Below, piece by piece: positions 1 to 6,501 of a DNA stretch of 11,087 nucleotides (within the stretch, counting starts at the first letter, position 1; the number at the start of each line of letters is the position of its first letter). The notes beneath the pieces are model-generated. The model ran no database searches and had not been told where the DNA came from. It saw only the letters and a program-made list of their open reading frames with translations. The stretch comes from an uncultured Bacteroidales bacterium. Lineage in GTDB: Bacteria; Bacteroidota; Bacteroidia; Bacteroidales; Paludibacteraceae. Where the stretch lies: positions 1 to 11,087 of the forward strand of contig CALFTM010000012.1 in the NCBI GenBank assembly GCA_937916355.1. The letters are read 5' to 3'. The position numbers were made by a program, and so were the translations under genes.

Positions 1-604
1 AGTTGTACTTGCGTTCCTCATCAGGACGAAGCTTTATTTTGAGGTTCTTCACGTCGTAAACGCCGGCGAGGATGACGCTGTGAAAGGTAGAGTTCATGCC
101 CTTCAAATCCCTATCGAGATATTTGTTGCGGAGCATGCCTAAGAAATTCAGGAACAGCTGGTTGTCTGTGCTTTTGTCAACCTCGTCGATGAGGAGCAAG
201 ACAGGCTTTTCAAGCTGCAGGCAGAAATCGGTAATTGAATCCGACAATTCATCGAAAGAGGCCGTGCGGATGACTGACCTCCAAACTTCCGCCTTTTCTT
301 TCCATGAAGAGAATTTCAAAGCCGTCTCCACTATGTCTTTCAGTTTTGAACAGAAACTTTCCTCTTTGTTGAACAGCAAATCGCCAACCCCCTCAAAACT
401 GATAGGTATGACAACGTATTGTTCCGATAAGTTTCTGAACAGAGCCTTCAGCGTCGTTGTCTTGCCAAACTGCCGAGCGCGGTTGATGGTGAAGTACGAG
501 CCCTCTTCGATGTACTCCTCTATCTGCGCAAGCTTCCTGCTCGTGTCAACCATGTAATGCTGGGCAGGGTTGCAGCTGCCGGTGGTATTGAATCGCTTAG
601 CCAT
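1..604 (-). CDS. AAA-like P-loop ATPase, N-terminal part (runs off left edge)
   Basis: This is the first 201 codons of an open frame that starts at the ATG complement of 602-604 and continues past position 1. A P-loop of the variant form NRARQFGKTT lies at about residues 41-50, with Lys48 and Thr49 in the nucleotide-binding places. A Walker B strand, VLLLIDEVDK, lies at 135-144 with Asp140 and Glu141. A later strand, SVILAGVYDVKNLK, fits the sensor region of this ATPase group. No signal peptide or membrane segment is visible, so the product should be cytoplasmic. The family is usually annotated only as 'AAA-like domain' or 'ATP-binding protein', is often present in many copies in Bacteroidales and Clostridia, and has no settled role; defence or mobile-element functions are often suspected. 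The C-terminal part, which would help decide, is outside the window. The ATPase call is firm; the cellular role is unknown. Confidence 0.85.
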   Translation of the reverse strand, partial: MAKRFNTTGSCNPAQHYMVDTSRKLAQIEEYIEEGSYFTINRARQFGKTTTLKALFRNLSEQYVVIPISFEGVGDLLFNKEESFCSKLKDIVETALKFSSWKEKAEVWRSVIRTASFDELSDSITDFCLQLEKPVLLLIDEVDKSTDNQLFLNFLGMLRNKYLDRDLKGMNSTFHSVILAGVYDVKNLKIKLRPDEERKYN

Positions 605-661
605 ACTATTATCTTTTGCAAACCATAAACTTACTCAGCTCCAAATTGTGATTTTGGAACT

Positions 662-681
662 GAAATTCTATATCGAATTTC
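662..681. repeat. Inverted repeat at predicted start of transcription of the left ATPase gene
   Basis: GAAATTC (662-668) and GAATTTC (675-681) form a perfect 7-bp inverted repeat around a 6-nt spacer. It lies just downstream of the predicted -7 box on the minus strand, so it covers roughly +1 to +20 of the transcript. It could be an operator or a hairpin in the 5' untranslated region. In AT-rich DNA a repeat of this size could also be chance. Confidence 0.35.
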
Positions 682-686
682 GAATG

Positions 687-694
687 CAAATATA
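687..694 (-). promoter_or_regulatory. Bacteroidota -7 box for the left ATPase gene
   Basis: Read on the minus strand this is TATATTTG, an exact match to the Bacteroidota -7 consensus TAnnTTTG. It predicts transcription starting near 680 and a 5' untranslated region of about 75 nt before the ATG at 604. No TTG stands at the usual 19-21 nt upstream, so only the -7 half is supported. It lies in the 168-nt gap after the lipoprotein gene, which suggests the ATPase gene is transcribed on its own. Confidence 0.5.
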
Positions 695-772
695 GTAAAA
701 ATTTGGTGTCAGCCACTTACGCTGTCTTTAACAACGTACGAAAAGAGTTAATTCACCGCATCATCTTCCGTC

Positions 773-2194
773 TCATTCTGTTTTTTTAAGATACTCATAG
801 AAAGGGTCGTCTGCTAATTTTAATTGCTTAAAACTATATTTATGAAACGGTTCGTTCACCGGAACATCGAATTGTTCAGACAACTTAAACTTTCCTTCTT
901 CGGTAATTTTATACTCATTTATATAAACAATCGTCGGGGATTCATTCTCAACATTGACATTCGCTCTTATTTTATTTTCGTAACTCCAGTTAATTTCATA
1001 ACAGAAAGTCATAATTGTATTCTCATCAACAACAATATAAGCACGATATTTACCATCTTCCTCTCCTCCTTCATTAATTGTTAATTTATCAATCAGGGTT
1101 CCCTTATCTGACGTTACACAAATATAAGTAATATAATCTCCATCTGGATTCCGCCCAAATTTGTCCCAAGACGCTAATACAAAACATCTTTTATCTCCAT
1201 ACAACCAGCTTGTATTTATCCAAATATTCTTTATATAAAAATCTCCGTACGACCACTTTTCAGTATCATGATTATAAAACATCTCAAAACTCTCATAATC
1301 CTCTATCCCGAAAAAATTCTTCATGCTGAAAGTATCTAAGTCTGTTTTTTTTATTTCAAACTCTTTTCCTTTAACATAAAAAGGGAAACCACAATGGGGA
1401 GACTTTTCGTAGATTCTGTTAAAGCGCTCCAAGTTGCTCAGAGGCTCATTTTTGCTTTTTTGTAGCAGGCTGTCAACGTTCAGAGCGGGCTTTTCTTCCC
1501 AATTGTAGTGAAGCCCAACGGTTTTGTTTTCCAGAGTGTCCGCTACCTTCCAATCGACGTTTATTGTATAATCTTTGTTGATAGTACCTTTGACAACGTC
1601 TTTGAAGTGACGGAGCAGGGCGGTGTCCGGAATTGCGTCTTTTGCATCATTCATGATGGGACCTCCCTCATTTTTCCATACGTGTTCCAATGATATTGAT
1701 TCTAAAACTTTGGAGAAAGTGAGGTCTTCGTTTATCAGCGTGTATTCTGTAGAGTATAGAATGCTGTCAAGATACATTTCATGGTCCCATCCGTCCCAAG
1801 AGAGTAATTCTGAATAAGAAGAGACCTTTCCTGTCTTGTCAACGGCAAGAAGGTATGGCTGAGAAATGTCGGTGGGCTGAATAACAATGACGCCGAAATG
1901 GGAAGAGGTGTCCGGCAGAACGCCCAGAATTCCGTGACCAACTAATATCTTATTTTCACAAACGTATTGGTATGACTTTTCAAACTCTTCTTCTCCGTTT
2001 CCGATGCAAACGGCATGAACTGGTAATTTTAAAGGGCCTTTTGTTTTTAACTCTTCTCTGATGGCTGTTAGTCTTTCGGCACATTCAATACTGTCTTGTT
2101 TTGCAGAGTCGCAAGCTTTATCAACGCCCTCTTTCGACTGAAAGCAAGACTGAAGCAGAATCGACAATAGAAATATGATTTGAATCTTTTTCAT
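773..2194 (-). CDS. Predicted lipoprotein of unknown function
   Basis: The product is a 473-residue exported lipoprotein. I start it at the second in-frame Met (2194) instead of the Met at 2224, because this gives a classical lipoprotein signal: MKK, a hydrophobic stretch, then the lipobox LLQSC with the lipidated Cys at residue 17. I recognise no family. The mature protein begins with a charged, Lys/Glu-rich stretch. It looks like two parts: residues about 20-270, including a region with a GVIVIQPTDISQPYLL strand and several DTxx loops, and residues about 271-473, rich in Tyr, Trp, Asp and Glu and predicted mainly beta. The two parts differ in base composition: by hand count about 43% GC for 1381-1980 and about 32% for 841-1380. 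That could mean a domain exchange. It lies downstream of the HExxH gene but is separated from it by a terminator and has its own -7 box, so it is probably monocistronic. Export and lipidation are well supported; function is not. Confidence 0.85.
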   Translation of the reverse strand: MKKIQIIFLLSILLQSCFQSKEGVDKACDSAKQDSIECAERLTAIREELKTKGPLKLPVHAVCIGNGEEEFEKSYQYVCENKILVGHGILGVLPDTSSHFGVIVIQPTDISQPYLLAVDKTGKVSSYSELLSWDGWDHEMYLDSILYSTEYTLINEDLTFSKVLESISLEHVWKNEGGPIMNDAKDAIPDTALLRHFKDVVKGTINKDYTINVDWKVADTLENKTVGLHYNWEEKPALNVDSLLQKSKNEPLSNLERFNRIYEKSPHCGFPFYVKGKEFEIKKTDLDTFSMKNFFGIEDYESFEMFYNHDTEKWSYGDFYIKNIWINTSWLYGDKRCFVLASWDKFGRNPDGDYITYICVTSDKGTLIDKLTINEGGEEDGKYRAYIVVDENTIMTFCYEINWSYENKIRANVNVENESPTIVYINEYKITEEGKFKLSEQFDVPVNEPFHKYSFKQLKLADDPFYEYLKKTE

Positions 2195-2249
2195 TGTTTT
2201 GAAGATTGTCAAATAATTCAACATGAATAACTTCCATAAGAGAAGTTCA

Positions 2250-2257
2250 CAAAATTA
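2250..2257 (-). promoter_or_regulatory. Bacteroidota -7 box for the lipoprotein gene
   Basis: On the minus strand this reads TAATTTTG, matching TAnnTTTG exactly. It predicts transcription starting near 2243, which leaves about 49 nt before the preferred start at 2194 but only about 19 nt before the upstream Met at 2224. A TTTG lies upstream but only 12 nt away, too close for a standard -33 box, so only the -7 half is supported. Confidence 0.45.
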
Positions 2258-2295
2258 GTGTTTTTTATGCAAAAAAAAATTTTTGGAAGAAAAAT

Positions 2296-2331
2296 AAAAA
2301 AGGAGTTACCCTTTCGAGCGACTCCCTTTTT
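2296..2331 (-). terminator. Rho-independent terminator after the HExxH gene (probably bidirectional)
   Basis: GGAGT (2302-2306) pairs with ACTCC (2321-2325). The flanking A-run (2296-2301) and T-run (2327-2331) can extend the stem past one mismatch. On the minus strand the hairpin is followed by TTTTTTATTTTT, a good U-tract. It lies about 40 nt past the stop of the 2369-4459 gene and before the promoter of the lipoprotein gene, so it should separate those two transcripts. Confidence 0.7.
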
Positions 2332-2368
2332 ATATCTAAGTGTTGAACATCATTTTTAGAACAACAGA

Positions 2369-4459
2369 CTATCTGTCTATCAGCTCCATCTTTCCGTCTA
2401 TTATATAAAGACCGTTTGGCAAGGAACTCTGAACCTTTCGGTATGGGGTCTTTTGTAGCAGAAGAGTGCCGTTTAGAGCGTACACATCAACAAGCCGGTT
2501 GGGGTCTGACGGTTGAGAGACGGCCGTGGCCGTATGTGTTGTGGCAGGTATGCCGGCGGTCACGTTGAAGATGATGCGGAACGTGGCAGTCTGTCCGTTT
2601 TTGTCAAGGCGAAGAGCCTGCCCGAAAGTGATTTTCTGTCCGTCCGTCAGTTTGCCGGGGAACTGTCCGACGGTGAATGTCAGCGTGTTGGGATTGAACT
2701 CAGAATAGACGTGACTGTTGTAGTATGTGTTTACCTTTCCGGACGCGTCGAACCAGTGACCGTGACCATTGGCAGTGCTTCCTGAATTTTCCAAATCCAG
2801 CGAATTTGGAGCCAACGCCCAGAGCGTAACAGAGCCATCAGCCGGCGAAGCGCTCCAGCTTTTCATCAGTCCGGCAATCTCCTTAGGCTGCATTTTAAAT
2901 GCGTTGCCGAGCGTTTGTAAATCTTTACCTGAGAGTGTCACATCAGTGCCAGAGTGTCCGGTTGCATCCAAAGGGAAATTCACGTTCAGCGTAATTGTTG
3001 CGTCGGCAATTGCGCCTTCGGGGTCGGTTATGCTTACATGTCCTTCGATGCCAGTATTTTCAAAAGAGAGTTGATAAGGCCACTGGTCATCATTCTTATC
3101 CTCCTCGTCCCACTTGTGGACGATGTAAGAAGAAGGCGCAGGCGACACAACCAGCCAGAGCCTTTCAGTATTCTCCGGCACAACAAAACGGAGCGTGTCG
3201 TTGGTCCAGCCAGAACCTTTTCCGTAAACCGTATCGGCGGCATTGTAAACACGTTCGCCGTCGGTCGTGAGCGCAACATATCCCACACGGAACCCTCTCA
3301 AGTCAGCCTCTTCAAACTTATTGTAATTTGTAACCGTCTCAAAAGAGCCGTCGTCGTTCTTATTACACACGCCGGGGTCGCCGTCAGCCAAAGGCTCTCC
3401 GACAGGCATAGCCGTGAAGACCGTCGCAATCTCGCCTCCGTTCTCAGGAATCTGAAGCGGAACAAGGTTGTAGCCGGTGCTTTGCGGTGCGCTTGCATAC
3501 GCCACCTGCATTTTGCCATTACCCAAATCTATGAAATTATAGTGATGTTTGCCCACATAATTAGTCTTCATATCGCGCAAAGCGTTTAAATCCCACGTGG
3601 CAAATCTCGCCGCCGCATCGTAGCATTCTGCGTAAAACTCATCAGAAGAGATGCCTGTCACCGCCATATAGACCTGATGCTGGTCCGCGCCCTGCACCTT
3701 GTTCCCTCTCCAAATCCGACCGATGATGTCAATGCCGTGTTTTTCGGCCTGATAATAGTGAAACAGATAACTTGCATAACGCTGGTCTTCGTGCGAGATA
3801 GCCTTGTGGTGATTGCTCATGTAGGTCTCCATATTGTAGTTTGTCAGCGCCTCTTCCGGGTACGGCTGGAAGGACTGCCATTGGGCGGTCTGTTCCCAGT
3901 AGGTGCTTCCTTGTCCCACCTCGTAGCGAAATCCGGCATATCCGCCCAAGTCGCATTGGCACTGATACTGGAAACTATGCCCCATCTCGTGCGCAATAGT
4001 CGAGCCGACCGGGTGGCAGGTGCTCGGGCTGATCCACATTCCGCCGATGAGATTGTCGAATCCGGAGCCGTAGGCCATCCATTCCGTAGTGTAATATAGG
4101 CAGATGACCATCTTGTATTTGTCCAAATTAGACTTTCCTACGCCAGTCTCCGCAAACTTCAGCACATTGATGTTCAAGTCGTAAAAGGACTCCAGTTTGG
4201 CGAGCAGGTCGTCAATATCCACACGATATTCGCTTGGCACAGCGTCCGAGTTTGGGTCGTTTTGCCCATATCCGTCGGCCCAGAAGACGATGATATTATT
4301 GCTCTCGCGGCTACGTTTTTTGCACCATTGCTTAGACTCGTCAGACTCGCTGTAACCCTCGCTTTTCATTTGCTCAGGGATGTAGATGGACTTCTGCGCG
4401 AACGATGCTGCCGAGCAGGCAATGCACAGAATAAGAAGAAAAAAATTTTTAGTTTTCAT
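2369..4459 (-). CDS. Secreted HExxH metalloprotease-like protein (DUF6055-like, DUF4859-like, T9SS-type tail)
   Basis: A 696-residue exported protein. A Sec signal peptide ends at ASFA|QK (residues 21/22). The N-terminal half (about 40-300) resembles the DUF6055 family and contains AHEMGHSFQ, giving an HExxH zinc site with His157, Glu158 and His161. Glu189 in YWEQTAQW, 28 residues further on, is a candidate third ligand as in gluzincins. A middle region (about 310-460) looks beta-rich. Residues about 477-635 resemble DUF4859, including GHGHWFDASGKV and TFTVGQFPGKL. The last 50 residues (VDVYALNGTLLL to the PNGLYIIDGK strand) look like a shortened T9SS sorting domain. I infer a zinc hydrolase, possibly a peptidase acting on host, prey or plant glycoprotein; no substrate can be read from sequence. 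Its own promoter overlaps the terminator of the GH44 operon upstream, and it has its own terminator. Sampled lines are about 55% GC, the highest in the window. The export and zinc-motif calls are strong, the DUF names moderate. Confidence 0.85.
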   Translation of the reverse strand: MKTKNFFLLILCIACSAASFAQKSIYIPEQMKSEGYSESDESKQWCKKRSRESNNIIVFWADGYGQNDPNSDAVPSEYRVDIDDLLAKLESFYDLNINVLKFAETGVGKSNLDKYKMVICLYYTTEWMAYGSGFDNLIGGMWISPSTCHPVGSTIAHEMGHSFQYQCQCDLGGYAGFRYEVGQGSTYWEQTAQWQSFQPYPEEALTNYNMETYMSNHHKAISHEDQRYASYLFHYYQAEKHGIDIIGRIWRGNKVQGADQHQVYMAVTGISSDEFYAECYDAAARFATWDLNALRDMKTNYVGKHHYNFIDLGNGKMQVAYASAPQSTGYNLVPLQIPENGGEIATVFTAMPVGEPLADGDPGVCNKNDDGSFETVTNYNKFEEADLRGFRVGYVALTTDGERVYNAADTVYGKGSGWTNDTLRFVVPENTERLWLVVSPAPSSYIVHKWDEEDKNDDQWPYQLSFENTGIEGHVSITDPEGAIADATITLNVNFPLDATGHSGTDVTLSGKDLQTLGNAFKMQPKEIAGLMKSWSASPADGSVTLWALAPNSLDLENSGSTANGHGHWFDASGKVNTYYNSHVYSEFNPNTLTFTVGQFPGKLTDGQKITFGQALRLDKNGQTATFRIIFNVTAGIPATTHTATAVSQPSDPNRLVDVYALNGTLLLQKTPYRKVQSSLPNGLYIIDGKMELIDR

Positions 4460-4482
4460 GGTTTTCTATGAAATTAACATTG

Positions 4483-4512
4483 CAAAGTTATTCAAACATC
4501 AGAAAAAAACAA
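4483..4512 (-). promoter_or_regulatory. Promoter of the HExxH gene
   Basis: On the minus strand TTG (complement of 4510-4512) stands exactly 19 nt upstream of TAACTTTG (complement of 4483-4490), matching the Bacteroidota TTG-N19-TAnnTTTG arrangement. Transcription should begin near 4476, giving a short leader of about 17 nt before the ATG at 4459. The TTG lies inside the distal arm of the preceding terminator hairpin, so the two elements share bases. Confidence 0.65.
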
Positions 4513-4543
4513 CAACATGAGAAAAAAATTCCCCATGTTGTTG
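4510..4543 (-). terminator. Rho-independent terminator of the GH44 operon
   Basis: CAACAACATG (4510-4519) and CATGTTGTTG (4534-4543) form a perfect 10-bp stem with a 14-nt loop. On the minus strand the stem is followed at once by a run of seven T. It begins about 43 nt after the stop codon of the second GH44-like gene, so it should end that transcript. The stem is only moderately GC-rich, but its length and the U-tract make the call good. Confidence 0.8.
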
Positions 4544-4586
4544 AAGAAACCTAACTATAAAATTACCATGAAAATTAAACGTCAAA

Positions 4587-6476
4587 TTATTTTTTCATAA
4601 ATCGCACCGTGTGAGTTACCTCTTTCTCCGTAATAGCACACAAATAGTACCCCTCATTCAATGAAGAGACGTCCAATCGGTGATTCCCTTCAACAGAAAT
4701 CTCCGAAGAAAGTACTTTCCCTTCTGTTGAAATGACTTGTATAAGGCATTTACCCTTTAAGCCGGTGAGCGTCAGTTCTGAATGGGTGGACGTAGGATAA
4801 ACCGAAGGACGATCTGAAAAAGGGACTGCACACTTAGAAGGATTAGCTGCCGAGAGCAAAATTGTCGAAGTTGACAACGGAGGGAGTGTGACAGTTGCAA
4901 AACCTCCTTTAAAAGCCACCTTCTGCTCTTTTAAAGCATTGATGGAATGAGAAACAAAAGTTTCGTTTTCAGGGAGTTCCGACAACTCCAACATCTGGTA
5001 TTCTCCATCCTCCACATCGTAATTAGAAAGATGAATGGTAATCTCCTTCTCCTCGGACAAAGAACGATTGATTAGCAAAATGCTCATAGAGTCCTTAGTT
5101 TCGGACAACGTAGTGTGTACCGTAACAATAGAGTCATTAGAAGAAGTTGAAGGTAAATAATACTCCTTATTGTAACGGGCAAAAAGGTGCAAAGTCTCCC
5201 ACATACCGGTTTTCCACGACCATGGGATGAAGATTTCCCAGTTATTTTTCATGAATTCTCCTATCATCGAACCATACCAGACACTATTGATATTCGGATC
5301 ATTTGATTCAATCCCCGTTTCCGTAATACCAAACGCTCTCACCTCCCCCATATACTCTTTCATCCACTCTTGACAACGTTTGAATATATAAACCCGACTC
5401 TGCGTCTCATCCCATCCACCATTGAGCAGTTTCACACCATTGGCTTTAGGATACACATAATCTTCGTCAAAATAGATGCGATGAGTTTGTAGTATTTCTT
5501 CATCTGAAAAATTTATCGGATAATAATGTAGAGCAAAAACATCTAATAATTTCATCCCGCACTTTTTCTCTTCCTCCGCAATTCGTTTGATGATAAACTT
5601 TAACCATGGCCAATATTGTCCGTCAATCGTCAAGTCTTTTCTATCAGGACCTGCAAACCACTGCCATTCATTAGCACAAATCGGACCTATCAATTTTAAA
5701 TCTGGATATTTCTCTCGCGCCGCCTTTGCCACCCTCACATATTTTTCAATATACTCTTCCGGTTTTACAGCCTCCTTTTGAACATCATCATGGGTGATAT
5801 GCCATATCTCAGGTTCATTATCCAATGCCCAATATCGAACCTTCGAGCGATCGACCCCCAAACCGCCCTCACCAAACCAATGGTCTAATATACCAACACA
5901 AGAATCTGTTGGCCAAACCTTCAAATAGGACAATATTTCCCCATCCACCAGAGCTTTTCGTCCATCATCAGGATTAGGCTTCGCCCCTTTACCTGTAACA
6001 TTTTGTGCGGTATTCAACCACTTCTTATTATGTGAAATATACCAATCCCAGTCTGCAAAATTATATTCAGAACTTGCACCAACATAACCCAAAATCGGCA
6101 ATCCATACATTACCTGTACTTGTGGAGCATACTCTTGTATGGTTTTTACTTCGTAGTCCCAATTTTGCTCATGAACTCGATTGTACCAATCTGGATGACT
6201 GGCAACCCTGCGATGAAAATTATATTTTGTGGAGTTATTACCACTATTTTCTCGAAGGATTCCAATGCCCGATTCATTGATGAGTGTCCACATCGAATCA
6301 GTAGTTGCGTTGGTCGAGTCGTCATTTGTGGAATTATTTTTTCCATAAACGTAGCGAGAGATCTTGTGAGACTTGCCATTCCCATCAATTGAGATCTCAA
6401 TAGAACTCGTGTTCGGATAGCCTTCTGTTCCAAATAAGATTAGAACAGCGACAAGTACGATATAGGAATATTTCAT
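4587..6476 (-). CDS. Secreted GH44-like glycoside hydrolase with T9SS-type tail (downstream copy)
   Basis: A 629-residue exported enzyme that probably cleaves beta-1,4-glucan or xyloglucan-type polysaccharide with retention. Residues 1 to about 19 are a Sec signal peptide with an unclear cleavage site. The catalytic barrel (about 25-440) follows GH44 order: ISRYVYGKNNST near 40-50, LRENSGNNSTKYN at 74-86, WALDNEPEIWHITHDD at 216-231 with Glu221 as likely acid/base, LLDVFALHYYP at 310-320, and ITETGIES at 384-391 with Glu386 as likely nucleophile. The 165-residue gap between the two Glu is close to that in characterised GH44 enzymes. A beta-sandwich (about 445-545) follows, as usual in the family. 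The end (about 556-629, with TEGKVLSSEIS and LNEGYYLCAIT) looks like a T9SS type A sorting domain. It aligns without gaps to its upstream neighbour to about residue 545. The 25-nt gap to that gene indicates cotranscription. GH44 is likely; substrate and exact subfamily are inferred. Confidence 0.88.
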   Translation of the reverse strand: MKYSYIVLVAVLILFGTEGYPNTSSIEISIDGNGKSHKISRYVYGKNNSTNDDSTNATTDSMWTLINESGIGILRENSGNNSTKYNFHRRVASHPDWYNRVHEQNWDYEVKTIQEYAPQVQVMYGLPILGYVGASSEYNFADWDWYISHNKKWLNTAQNVTGKGAKPNPDDGRKALVDGEILSYLKVWPTDSCVGILDHWFGEGGLGVDRSKVRYWALDNEPEIWHITHDDVQKEAVKPEEYIEKYVRVAKAAREKYPDLKLIGPICANEWQWFAGPDRKDLTIDGQYWPWLKFIIKRIAEEEKKCGMKLLDVFALHYYPINFSDEEILQTHRIYFDEDYVYPKANGVKLLNGGWDETQSRVYIFKRCQEWMKEYMGEVRAFGITETGIESNDPNINSVWYGSMIGEFMKNNWEIFIPWSWKTGMWETLHLFARYNKEYYLPSTSSNDSIVTVHTTLSETKDSMSILLINRSLSEEKEITIHLSNYDVEDGEYQMLELSELPENETFVSHSINALKEQKVAFKGGFATVTLPPLSTSTILLSAANPSKCAVPFSDRPSVYPTSTHSELTLTGLKGKCLIQVISTEGKVLSSEISVEGNHRLDVSSLNEGYYLCAITEKEVTHTVRFMKK

Positions 6477-6501
6477 ATTCTTCTCTTTTTTATTTCGACA
6501 C

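Noticed and set aside
96..557. Plus-strand open frame of 153 codons
   Set aside because: It lies fully opposite the ATPase gene, whose P-loop and Walker B motifs prove the minus strand codes here; the plus-strand translation is Ser-rich with no recognisable domain.
2195..2224. Upstream Met of the lipoprotein gene
   Set aside because: Using it would add ten residues before the MKK of a standard lipoprotein signal and leave only about 19 nt after the predicted transcript start.
2954..3589. Plus-strand open frame of 211 codons
   Set aside because: It is antisense to the HExxH gene, full of Arg and His as expected for a shadow in GC-rich DNA, and has no promoter or domain.
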